A DNA stretch of 13,248 nucleotides from the NCBI GenBank assembly GCA_031423155.1, contig JANPEZ010000091.1, positions 1 through 13,248 of the forward strand, written 5' to 3'. Positions 1 through 7,307 of this stretch are shown piece by piece. Both the position numbers and the translations under genes were made by a program. Under the pieces are notes generated by a model. It was not told the DNA's origin, made no database searches, and was given only the letters and a program-made list of their open reading frames with translations. The DNA is from JANPEZ01 sp031423155. GTDB lineage: Bacteria > Actinomycetota > UBA4738 > HRBIN12. Positions within the stretch are counted from its first letter, which is position 1; each line of letters begins with the position of its first letter.

Positions 1-526
1 CCCCGGTGGCCTTGACCCGATCCGCGGGCACGCCGAGACGGTCCAACTCCTCGTCCCAAGCGGTCATCGCCGGGAAGACCTCACCCGTGCCCCAGACCGC
101 CGTCGCGAAGACTCCTCCCGGCCGGATCGTCTCGCGGATCCCCGGGAATGCACCGGGAGGATCCGGAAGATGGAAGAGGGCGAAACAAGAGACGACGGCA
201 TCGAAGATAGCCCTGTCGAACCCGAGACGAGTGGCGTCCATAGCGACCCGCGGATACGTACCCGGGGCAAGGCGCAGCATCGCCTCCGTTAGGTCGGCCG
301 CCACGATCTTCGCATCCGGCGCGCGAGAGGCGATGTCGGGGAGCAGACGACCGACCCCGCAGCCGAGCTCCAGGACCCGACGCGCACTCGCCAGCAGGGG
401 CTCGATCTCGTCCAGCACCCGGAGCCCGTAGGGGCGAAGCAGGGGCGCCCAGATCTGTTCGTAGTCCGATGCGATCGGCGAATAGATGCCGGCGATCGTC
501 TTCGCGTTCGCCGCCCCCTCGGTCAT
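1..526 (-). CDS. Class I SAM-dependent methyltransferase, partial (C-terminus off the window)
   Basis: An uninterrupted minus-strand frame runs from ATG at 526 off the left edge, giving 175 complete codons. The start has a textbook Shine-Dalgarno AGGAGG at 540-535 with 8 nt spacing. The protein opens MTEGAANAKTIAGIYSPIA and carries the glycine-rich SAM-binding motif I, VLELGCGVGRLL, at about residues 51-62. An acidic strand end (AADLTEAML) follows, then the post-motif stretch FDAVVSCFALFHLPDP and the late motif IRPGGVFATAVWG. This order is that of the UbiE/Methyltransf_11 group of small-molecule methyltransferases. The substrate cannot be told. It is divergent from the second methyltransferase across a 68-bp gap, so the two could share control. 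The 3' end is missing only because the window stops. Confidence 0.88.
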   Translation of the reverse strand, partial: MTEGAANAKTIAGIYSPIASDYEQIWAPLLRPYGLRVLDEIEPLLASARRVLELGCGVGRLLPDIASRAPDAKIVAADLTEAMLRLAPGTYPRVAMDATRLGFDRAIFDAVVSCFALFHLPDPPGAFPGIRETIRPGGVFATAVWGTGEVFPAMTAWDEELDRLGVPADRVKATG

Positions 527-594
527 CTCCCGCACCTCCTCGGCGAGGATACGCCGCTCGGGCGACGCGGGCGTGCTCGTGCGAAACTACGGGC

Positions 595-1272
595 ATGGAC
601 GAGGAACCTCAGGCATCCTGCTGCTTCGACGAGTGGGCATCTCAGAACGCCAAGAGAGCCAGGAAGAGGGACACCGTCGCCCCGGTTACCGGCTACCTGC
701 TGGCGGCGTTGCAGGACGCGGGTCTGAGCGGTGCAAACGTTCTCGACATCGGTTGCGGCACGGGTGATCTGGCGCTGACAGCCCTTGCTCGCGGAGCGGC
801 GACGGCCAAGGGGATGGATCTGGGGGCCGGTGCGATCTCGGAAGCCGAGAAACTCGCAGAAGAACGGGGCCTGTCCGAGCGGGCCACCTTCGAGGTGGCC
901 GACGGATCGACGGCAACGCTGCCCCAGGCCGACGTGGTCGTTCTCAACAGGGTCCTGTGCTGTTACGGCGACGCGACGAACCTGATCGCAAACGCCTCCG
1001 GCGCCGCTCAGCGGGTCCTGGCGTTCACCGCCCCGGTGGACATCGGGTTGATCGGGCTGTGGAACAGGATCGAAGCCGCGATCGGCAACGTCTGGTATCG
1101 CTTGCGGGAGAAGAAGTTCAAGGGATTCCGGGTCTTCATCCACGACCTCGACGAGATCGATGCTCGCCTACGCGAGGCAGGCTTCACCCGCCGGCGCTGG
1201 GAACGCCGTCGGGTCGTCTGGCAAGTGGCGGTTTACGATCGCGACGGATCCCTGAGGAAGTCGTACTCGTAG
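595..1272 (+). CDS. Class I SAM-dependent methyltransferase, BchM/ChlM-like group
   Basis: A 225-aa protein starts at ATG 595. The frame is open back to 469, but upstream starts would run into the divergent gene's 5' region, and the product aligns with the family from MDEEPQASCCFDEWA. Motif I is VLDIGCGTGDLA (residues 49-60), followed by KGMDLGAGAI (the SAM ribose-binding acidic position) and the segment NRVLCCYGD (118-126). The CCY-D block after a hydrophobic strand is characteristic of proteins related to Mg-protoporphyrin IX O-methyltransferase, many of which occur in organisms without chlorophyll. No photosynthesis gene is nearby, so a chlorophyll role should not be assumed. The C-terminus is strongly basic (RRRWERRR). 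No clear Shine-Dalgarno is visible. Its last 40 bp overlap the convergent GNAT gene. Confidence 0.85.
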   Translation: MDEEPQASCCFDEWASQNAKRARKRDTVAPVTGYLLAALQDAGLSGANVLDIGCGTGDLALTALARGAATAKGMDLGAGAISEAEKLAEERGLSERATFEVADGSTATLPQADVVVLNRVLCCYGDATNLIANASGAAQRVLAFTAPVDIGLIGLWNRIEAAIGNVWYRLREKKFKGFRVFIHDLDEIDARLREAGFTRRRWERRRVVWQVAVYDRDGSLRKSYS

Positions 1273-2009
1273 CCGATCGGATCGAACCCCAGCTTGGCGT
1301 ACATGTGTTGCGGCCAGTCGTTCTCATCAGCATGGAGGAAGACCAGGTCACAGCCGGACCGGCGAGCTTCGTCGATCATCCTCAGGACGACCGAACGAGC
1401 AAGCCCCCTTCCCCGATGTTCCTCCAGCGTTACGACCGCGTCGATCAGGGCCGTCTCGCCGTCCAAGTAGAGATCGGCGCCCGAGGCGATCTGCCCGTCG
1501 ACCTTGGCGACGAAGAAGCGCGTGCCGAGGACCTCGGGCAGGATGAGTCTGAAGTCGGCGAGTTGGCGAACGGTCTCCTCGTCCGAGCCGTATGGTTCGC
1601 GCCGGATGAAAACCTCGTCGGCGGCTCTCATCTCACGCGCTGATACCTCTTCGACCAGCGCATCACCGGGCCGGTCGGGTTCCCGGCGGTGGGCCATCGC
1701 GACGAGAGGAGTTGCCTCGTAACCCATCGAGACGAGGCCGGGGGCGAGCCGCTCACCCGCCGCACGGTCGGCGACGTGGATCTGGCGGTGCTTCAGACCC
1801 GCCAGCACTTGGTCCGCCTCGGCCGCGAGTTCCTCGGCCGTCACTCCGTCCGAAAGTCCTTCGGCCCAAAGGAAGTTGCTGTCGAATCGAAGGGGCGCGT
1901 CCTCACGGAGGTAGGCGGTCCCGTGCCCTGTCGGCACGACCCGGCTCGAGGTGCGCTCGTTGGCCCACCTAAGGAACGAAAGGACCCGCTGATGTTCAGG
2001 AGACGTCAT
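1233..2009 (-). CDS. GNAT-family N-acetyltransferase
   Basis: A 258-aa protein. The ATG at 2009-2007 overlaps the mazG TGA as ATGA, which fixes the start; the open frame upstream of it is the mazG antiframe and is not used. The N-terminal half (about 1-110) is a diverged GNAT-like or linker region. The C-terminal half is a recognisable GNAT fold: IDAVVTLEEHRGRGLARSVV at 189-208 contains the acetyl-CoA pyrophosphate loop (R199-G-R-G-L-A), and MYAKLGFDPIGYEYDF at 236-251 is motif B with the usual Y-x-K/x-L-G-F. The acyl acceptor is unknown. It is the last gene of the mfd-lipoprotein-mazG unit, so it should be co-transcribed and translationally coupled to mazG. Its end is antisense to the last 40 bp of the plus-strand methyltransferase. 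Confidence 0.88.
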   Translation of the reverse strand: MTSPEHQRVLSFLRWANERTSSRVVPTGHGTAYLREDAPLRFDSNFLWAEGLSDGVTAEELAAEADQVLAGLKHRQIHVADRAAGERLAPGLVSMGYEATPLVAMAHRREPDRPGDALVEEVSAREMRAADEVFIRREPYGSDEETVRQLADFRLILPEVLGTRFFVAKVDGQIASGADLYLDGETALIDAVVTLEEHRGRGLARSVVLRMIDEARRSGCDLVFLHADENDWPQHMYAKLGFDPIGYEYDFLRDPSRS

Positions 2010-2797
2010 CTGGCCTGCCGGAACAGTGCCCGCACCTCGGATTCGGACATCGCATCTACGTCGAGACCTCGCTCCGCGATGAGCGAGGTGAACCGCTCGT
2101 AGCGGTCGGAGAAACGCGAAACCGTGCGACGGAGCGCGCTCTCGGCGTCGACACCCTTCGACCGTGCGACAGCGACCGTGGCGAACAGCACGTCGCCTAT
2201 CTCCTGTTCGAAGTTCGCGGCTTCGGTCGCATCCGACAGTTCGCCGACCTCTTCGCGGAGGGCATCGAGTGCTGAGTCGGTGCTTCTCCACTCGAAGCCC
2301 CAGCCGGCAGCGCGCCTTTGAACCTTGGCCGCGCGAGCGAGCGAGGGCAGAGACGCGGGGATATCGTCCTCGAGATGGCCGACATCGCCGCCCTTCTCGT
2401 CGGCCTTGATCTTCTCCCAGTTGGCGAGCACCTCGGCGGAGCCGCTGACCTTGACGTCGCCGAAGACGTGCGGATGACGCCTTATCAGCTTGGCAACGAT
2501 CCCGGCCGCGACGTCATCGACGTCCCAGGCCCCGTCGTCGGCCGCGATCTGTGCATGGAACACGACCTGGAGCAGAACATCTCCCAGCTCATCGCGGATC
2601 GCATCTCGGTCGCCGGCGTCGATCGCATCCAGCGTCTCGTGGGTCTCCTCCAGCAGGTGACGCGCCAGGGACGAGTGGGTCTGCTCGTGATCCCAGGGAC
2701 ACCCACCCGGGCCGCGCAGGCGCGCCATGACGCGCACGAGCTCCAAGAGCTGCCGTCCTTGCTGGGAGGAGGGAACGCGCTGGACCTCGCCGCTCAC
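2006..2797 (-). CDS. mazG: Nucleoside triphosphate pyrophosphohydrolase MazG
   Basis: A 263-aa protein, the usual size for a two-domain MazG, which hydrolyses (d)NTPs to NMP and PPi and can lower alarmone levels. The family signature RLRGPGGCPWDHEQTH (27-42) opens domain 1. Its Mg-binding helices are E50-E51-x-x-E54 and E70-x-x-D73 (DELGDVLLQVVFHA). The linker contains ANWEKIKADEK. Domain 2 repeats the acidic set as E182-E183-x-x-E186 and E199-x-x-D202 (EIGDVLFATV), so both sites look competent. The start is GTG (2797-2795), overlapping the stop of the upstream lipoprotein as GTGA; the end overlaps the GNAT start as ATGA. Position downstream of mfd matches the actinobacterial arrangement. No broken motif is seen. 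Confidence 0.96.
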   Translation of the reverse strand: MSGEVQRVPSSQQGRQLLELVRVMARLRGPGGCPWDHEQTHSSLARHLLEETHETLDAIDAGDRDAIRDELGDVLLQVVFHAQIAADDGAWDVDDVAAGIVAKLIRRHPHVFGDVKVSGSAEVLANWEKIKADEKGGDVGHLEDDIPASLPSLARAAKVQRRAAGWGFEWRSTDSALDALREEVGELSDATEAANFEQEIGDVLFATVAVARSKGVDAESALRRTVSRFSDRYERFTSLIAERGLDVDAMSESEVRALFRQAR

Positions 2798-3822
2798 GGC
2801 GAGGCGGTCACCGGCGTAGGCGAGGCGGAACCCGTGGCGGTGCTACGAACCGGCACCACCTCCTGCGTGGTCAGGTCGAACGAGCCGTACTTCGGGTTGA
2901 CCTCGATCTTCGCTGCCTTGACCTGGCCGTCGAGCCAATCCTGGAAGGACTGCCCACTGAGGCTCTGGATGATCTGTTCCTTCACCTGATCGAACGGTGT
3001 CACCGTCTTGGAAACGAGACGGATCACGTGCCAGCCGAATTCGGATTCGACCGGACGCGCGATCTGACCGGGTTCAAGGGCCAGAGCTGCGTTCGCGAAC
3101 TCCGGAACGTACTGCGAGGCAGGCGCATCCGGGTACTCGCCGGCGTTCTCTTTGGCGCCGGGGTCCGTGGAGATCTTCGTCGCCAGATCCATGAAGTCCT
3201 GCTCGGAGAAGCCCGGCGCCGTCACCTCGTCGTAGACATCGTTCGCCTCGGCCTCGGTAGCGACCAGGATATGTTCGACGTGGATCGTCGTGTACTGGAT
3301 CTGGTTGTCATCGTAAGAACGGCGCAGGGCCTCGTCGGTCAAAGCAGCAGTAGCGACCGCCTTCTGAACGGCTTGGAAGAGCAATATCCGACGGATCAGG
3401 TCGTTGAGTTCGGTCCTCGTGACCTTCGACTCCTTCAGTTTCTGGTCGAGCGCGGCCGCGCCCCCCAAGGAGGACTCGACGTCCGCGATGGTGGAGTCGA
3501 TCTCCGGCTTCTCGATCGTGATGGTGTTCTCGTCGGCGTACCCAGAGATGAACCGCTCCTGGATCAAACTCGAGAGCGAGAATCGCGAACAGGCTGCAGC
3601 CGCGGACTCCTCGGCGTCGAAGGGCGTTCCGCAGGGGGCCCCGTTCAAAGATCCCAGGAAGGTGAAGAGCCGGTCGTTCAGAGCGACCGTTGCGTCGGTT
3701 ATCTCCACTCCGTTAACGGTCGCGGCAGCGGCGTGCGTGCCGGAGGACTTCGCACAGGCAGACAGCAGCGCGACTGCGGCTATCAGGGGCGCGACGATTC
3801 GAAGGACGGTCCGGGGGATCAC
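2794..3822 (-). CDS. Parvulin-type peptidyl-prolyl isomerase lipoprotein (SurA/PrsA-like)
   Basis: A 342-aa predicted lipoprotein with a GTG start at 3822. A basic and hydrophobic signal sequence ends in the lipobox L20-S-A-C23, so the mature protein should be tethered to the outer face of the cytoplasmic membrane. Residues 35-170 form a SurA_N-like helical chaperone region. Residues about 178-270 are a PpiC/rotamase domain: VEHILVATEAEA, then DLATKISTDPGAKENAGEY, then EFGWHVIRLVSK. The canonical D-P-G-S-x-x-x-G-G-D-L-G block is altered after the first residues (GEYPDAPASQY), so isomerase activity is less certain than the chaperone role. C64 and C78 could form a disulfide. The tail is a Ser/Thr/Pro-rich linker. 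It lies 9 bp after mfd and overlaps mazG by 4 bp. In mycobacteria a different lipoprotein gene (lpqU) sits near mfd-mazG. Confidence 0.9.
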   Translation of the reverse strand: MIPRTVLRIVAPLIAAVALLSACAKSSGTHAAAATVNGVEITDATVALNDRLFTFLGSLNGAPCGTPFDAEESAAAACSRFSLSSLIQERFISGYADENTITIEKPEIDSTIADVESSLGGAAALDQKLKESKVTRTELNDLIRRILLFQAVQKAVATAALTDEALRRSYDDNQIQYTTIHVEHILVATEAEANDVYDEVTAPGFSEQDFMDLATKISTDPGAKENAGEYPDAPASQYVPEFANAALALEPGQIARPVESEFGWHVIRLVSKTVTPFDQVKEQIIQSLSGQSFQDWLDGQVKAAKIEVNPKYGSFDLTTQEVVPVRSTATGSASPTPVTASP

Positions 3823-3831
3823 GCGGCGAGT

Positions 3832-6800
3832 CTACCGGACGGCCTCGGTTCCGATGAGGGGACCGGTCGGGTCCTCGCCTACGGCCTCCATCAGCCAGCG
3901 CTCGACGAACCGAACCAGGTCCGAACCGAAAACGCGCTCTGGAACCAGGTTTAGGGTCTTCTTCTCCGGGTGGTAGATCGCCTTCCAGACGCGGTCGCTC
4001 AGATCGAGCAGGAGGATCTCGCTGATCTCGACGGGGGTCAGCCGGACCTCGCCGCGGAAAGTCGTGACCTCGCTGACACCCAGGCGCGAGCACGTGACAC
4101 GCAGGGAGGCGACGGCGAACAGGGTCTCAACCTCTGGCGGGAGCGCGCCGTAGCGATCCACGGTCTCGCTCATGACCTCCCGCAGCGCCGCGTGATCGGC
4201 GGCCGTGCCGATACGCCTGTAAAGGTCCAGCCGGAGTGCCTCCTGGGCGACCCATCCGGGCGGCACGAACGCCTTGACGGGAAGGTCGATGCGCATCTCT
4301 TTCTCCTCGGGGAGCGGATCGCCCTTCATCTCGGCGACCGACTGGGCCAGGATCCTCGCGTAGGTATCGAAGCCGACCGCGGCTATGTGCCCGTGCTGCT
4401 CGGCCCCCAGGATGTTCCCGGCACCGCGGATCTCCAAGTCGCGCATCGCGATCTGGAACCCGCTGCCCAGCGCCGTGTGCTTGCTGATGGTCGAGAGACG
4501 TTCGTGGGCCTCCTCGGTCAGCTCGCGCATCGGCGGGAAGAAGAAGTAGGCGAAGGCTCGCTCGGTACTGCGCCCGACGCGGCCCCGCAGCTGGTACATC
4601 TGCGCGAGTCCGAGCAGATGCGCCGAGTCGACTACCAGCGTGTTGGCATTGGGGACGTCCAGGCCCGATTCGATGATCACCGTGCACACGAGGATGTCGG
4701 CCTCGCGGTCCCAGAACTTCACCATCTGACGTTCCAGTACGTCTTCGTCCATCTGGCCATGTGCGATGACGACGCGCGCATCGGGGACCTGCTCCCTGAT
4801 CCAGGCGGCCTGTCGATCGATCGTCGCTACCCGGTTGTGAACCCAGAAGACCTGGCCTTCGCGGAGAAGTTCCCGCCGGACGGCCCCGATGGCCAAGCCC
4901 TCGTCGTAACCGCCGACGTAGGTCAAGACCGGCTGGCGGTCCTCTGGGGGCGTGTCGACGGTTGACATGTCGCGGATGCCGGCCAGCGCCATCTCCAGCG
5001 TGCGAGGGATCGGGGTCGCGGTCATCGTGAGCACATCGACGTGGGCGCGGAACTGCTTCAACCGCTCCTTGTGCGCGACGCCGAACCTTTGTTCCTCGTC
5101 GACGACCAGCAGACCCAGATCGGCGAACTTCACATCGGAAGAGATCAACCGGTGCGTCCCGATCACCACGTCGATCTTGCCCTTGGCAAGATCCTCGATC
5201 GTCTGCTTCTGGTGCGCCGGATCGACGAACCTCGAGAGCATCTCGACCTTGACCGGATACGGAGAGAACCGCTCGGAGAACGTTATGAAGTGCTGCTCGG
5301 CCAGCAGCGTCGTCGGAACCAAGATAGCGACCTGTTTGCCCTCCATGACGGCTTTGAATGCGGCCCTAACCGCTATCTCCGTCTTGCCGAAGCCGACGTC
5401 TCCGCAGATCAAACGGTCCATCGGCTTGGGCGACTGCATGTCTTGCTTCACCTCGTCGATGGCTGTTAACTGGTCACCCGTCTCGACGTACGGGAAGGCG
5501 TCTTCGAGTTCCATCTGCCAGGGGGTATCGGGACCGAAGGCGTGACCCGGAACGGCCATACGCACGCTGTAGAGACGGACGAGTTCACCGGCCATGTCCT
5601 TCACGGCGCGCTTGACCTTGGTAGTCGCGCGCGCCCAGTCGCTGCCGCCGAGGCGATGAAGTCGGGGCGCATCACCGCCCAGGTACTTGGCGACCATCCC
5701 GACCTGATCGGAAGGGACGAAGAGCTTGTCCTTCTCGGCGTACTCGAGTATCAGGTAGTCGCGCTCCGCGCCGGCCAACGCTCGATGCGTGATCCCCGCG
5801 TAGCGCCCGACCCCGTGGATGCGGTGAACCGCGAAGTCACCGGGTTCCAACTCATCGGCGATCGAGTCGGTGCGCCGGCGCGTGATCCGCGGCGCATCTC
5901 GAGTGTGCCGGCGCGAGCCGAACAGGTCCTCCTCCGTGGCGACGGCCAGCTTCGCCGGACCGCTGACGAATCCGGCGGCCAGCGCGCCTTCGACGGCAGT
6001 CACGGGAGTCGAGCCCATCACTTCCTTGGCTCGTTCCAAGGACCCGTGCGCTCGCGCGGAAAGCACGACGTGGAAGCCGCGTTCGGCCAAGCGAGCCGCC
6101 TCCTGGGAAAGCTCCGAGGCGTTGCCGGTCGCGCTCCCCCAAGAGCGAAGCCCGAGGTCCAGCCCCTCGGAGAACTCGGACAGGTGGAGCTGCACCCGGC
6201 CGTCGATCGCTTCCTCGAGGGACAGGAGGGCCGGCGCGCCCGGCCAGTTCGAGGCCTCACGCAGCGCCTCGGCTTCCTCGAAAGCCTGTCGGGCTCGATC
6301 TTGGGTGCGCCTCGAACGCGTCAGAACCACCCAGGAGCCCGGGGGAAGCAGCTCGGCCGCGAGCGGCATGTCGTCGAACAGCAGCGGGGCGAACGCCTCC
6401 ATCCCCTCGAACGCCAGCCCATCCGCTATGCGCTGCAAACCGTCCCGGAACCTGTCCACGTGCTGTGGAGCTAGGGCGCCGGCCTTCTCGCGCAGGGCCG
6501 CATCCGGGATGAACTCTCGCACCGCCGACACCACCGCCCGCGAGATGCGTTCGGTCGACAGCTGAGTCGCCGGGACGAACTCCCGAAGGGACTCGATCTC
6601 ATCGCCAAGGTAGTCGAGCCTCACCGGTCGCCGCGCTGTTCCAGGGAAGACATCAACGACTCCGCCGCGGACCGCGAACTCGCCCCGGTGCTCGACGACG
6701 TCCGCCCGGGTGTAGCCGAGCTCCACCAATCGCTCGGCCAGTCGATCCGGCGCGAGTTCGATCCCAGCGGCCAGCTCCACCTGCGGAGCCGCACCTAGCG

Positions 6801-7206
6801 TCGGCACCAATCGCTGCATCGCGGCGAGCGCGGGCGCGATCAGGACGAAGGGGCCGGTGGCCGCGCGTGCGTCCGATATCGCCTCGGCGCGCCGGGCGGC
6901 GACCTCCGGTGCCGGGCTGATGCCTTCGTACGGAAGTGCCTCCCATGAGGGCAGCAGCGCGACTCGATCGCCTCCGAGGTAGGCCGAAACCCCCGCGGAG
7001 AGCGACTCGGCCTCCCGGGGTCCCGCCGCGACGGCGAGCAAGGGGCCACCCAGCGCGAGCACCAGGGCTGAGACGACCGCCTCCTCCCCCGCCTCGGCGC
7101 GAGCCAGGATCGGACGCGCGCGTTCGGTCAAGAGCCGTTCGAAGGGCTCGGATGCGACCAGCTGCTCGAGCACGCCTTCCAGAGTCAAGGAGCCTCCCTC
7201 GAACAA
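3832..7206 (-). CDS. mfd: Transcription-repair coupling factor Mfd
   Basis: A 1124-aa protein, close to E. coli Mfd (1148 aa). It removes RNA polymerase stalled at DNA lesions and recruits UvrA. The N-terminus carries the UvrB-like module (LPSWEALPYEGISPAPEVAA, about 84-103; RGEFAVRGGVVDVFPG, 174-189). The RNAP-interacting, CarD-like domain spans about 452-515 (LEPGDFAVHRIHGVGRYAGI). Helicase motifs are complete: Walker A GDVGFGKTE (603-610), DEEQ (703-706), TATPIPRT (729-736), IIESGLD (844-850) and QLRGRVGR (872-879). The C-terminal TRCF domain begins near 970. The start is uncertain: TTG at 7206 (TTGTTCGAGGGA) gives the full family length, and another TTG at 7188 follows a GAGGGAGG run but with only 4 nt spacing. 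It is the first gene of a four-gene unit. Confidence 0.98.
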   Translation of the reverse strand: MFEGGSLTLEGVLEQLVASEPFERLLTERARPILARAEAGEEAVVSALVLALGGPLLAVAAGPREAESLSAGVSAYLGGDRVALLPSWEALPYEGISPAPEVAARRAEAISDARAATGPFVLIAPALAAMQRLVPTLGAAPQVELAAGIELAPDRLAERLVELGYTRADVVEHRGEFAVRGGVVDVFPGTARRPVRLDYLGDEIESLREFVPATQLSTERISRAVVSAVREFIPDAALREKAGALAPQHVDRFRDGLQRIADGLAFEGMEAFAPLLFDDMPLAAELLPPGSWVVLTRSRRTQDRARQAFEEAEALREASNWPGAPALLSLEEAIDGRVQLHLSEFSEGLDLGLRSWGSATGNASELSQEAARLAERGFHVVLSARAHGSLERAKEVMGSTPVTAVEGALAAGFVSGPAKLAVATEEDLFGSRRHTRDAPRITRRRTDSIADELEPGDFAVHRIHGVGRYAGITHRALAGAERDYLILEYAEKDKLFVPSDQVGMVAKYLGGDAPRLHRLGGSDWARATTKVKRAVKDMAGELVRLYSVRMAVPGHAFGPDTPWQMELEDAFPYVETGDQLTAIDEVKQDMQSPKPMDRLICGDVGFGKTEIAVRAAFKAVMEGKQVAILVPTTLLAEQHFITFSERFSPYPVKVEMLSRFVDPAHQKQTIEDLAKGKIDVVIGTHRLISSDVKFADLGLLVVDEEQRFGVAHKERLKQFRAHVDVLTMTATPIPRTLEMALAGIRDMSTVDTPPEDRQPVLTYVGGYDEGLAIGAVRRELLREGQVFWVHNRVATIDRQAAWIREQVPDARVVIAHGQMDEDVLERQMVKFWDREADILVCTVIIESGLDVPNANTLVVDSAHLLGLAQMYQLRGRVGRSTERAFAYFFFPPMRELTEEAHERLSTISKHTALGSGFQIAMRDLEIRGAGNILGAEQHGHIAAVGFDTYARILAQSVAEMKGDPLPEEKEMRIDLPVKAFVPPGWVAQEALRLDLYRRIGTAADHAALREVMSETVDRYGALPPEVETLFAVASLRVTCSRLGVSEVTTFRGEVRLTPVEISEILLLDLSDRVWKAIYHPEKKTLNLVPERVFGSDLVRFVERWLMEAVGEDPTGPLIGTEAVR

Positions 7207-7307
7207 CGCGAACAGGCCTCGTCGCGTCGCGACGGGGCCTACTATCGAGAAGGGATGCTACAACTCGATCTGAAGTCGGCGCGATCAGCGATCCAGGAGG
7301 TGTCTAG
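7207..7307. promoter_or_regulatory. Divergent intergenic region of mfd and the cupredoxin gene
   Basis: The 101 bp between the two divergent starts must hold both promoters. On the plus strand TACTAT at 7240-7245 fits the TANNNT -10 pattern and would give a leader of about 55 nt. On the minus strand TAGCAT at 7260-7255 fits the same pattern for mfd. Neither has a convincing -35. A perfect 10-bp palindrome, CGTCGCGACG, lies at 7225-7234, just upstream of mfd, and could be an operator, though GC-rich palindromes of this size occur by chance. Confidence 0.35.
7295..7300 (+). promoter_or_regulatory. Shine-Dalgarno AGGAGG that decides a CTG start
   Basis: A perfect AGGAGG, followed by 7 nt, places the initiation codon at CTG 7308. 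A TAG at 7305-7307 closes the frame immediately upstream, so no ATG/GTG/TTG in this frame is served by this site. The first in-frame ATG is 49 nt after the AGGAGG, too far for this site to direct it. Confidence 0.6.

Noticed and set aside
469..594. N-terminal extension of the plus-strand methyltransferase
   Set aside because: It would overlap the 5' end of the divergent methyltransferase, whose start and ribosome binding site are clear, and it reads as Arg/Ser-rich sequence.
2010..2291. N-terminal extension of the GNAT gene through mazG
   Set aside because: This part is an alternative frame of mazG. The ATGA overlap at 2006-2009 gives a better start.
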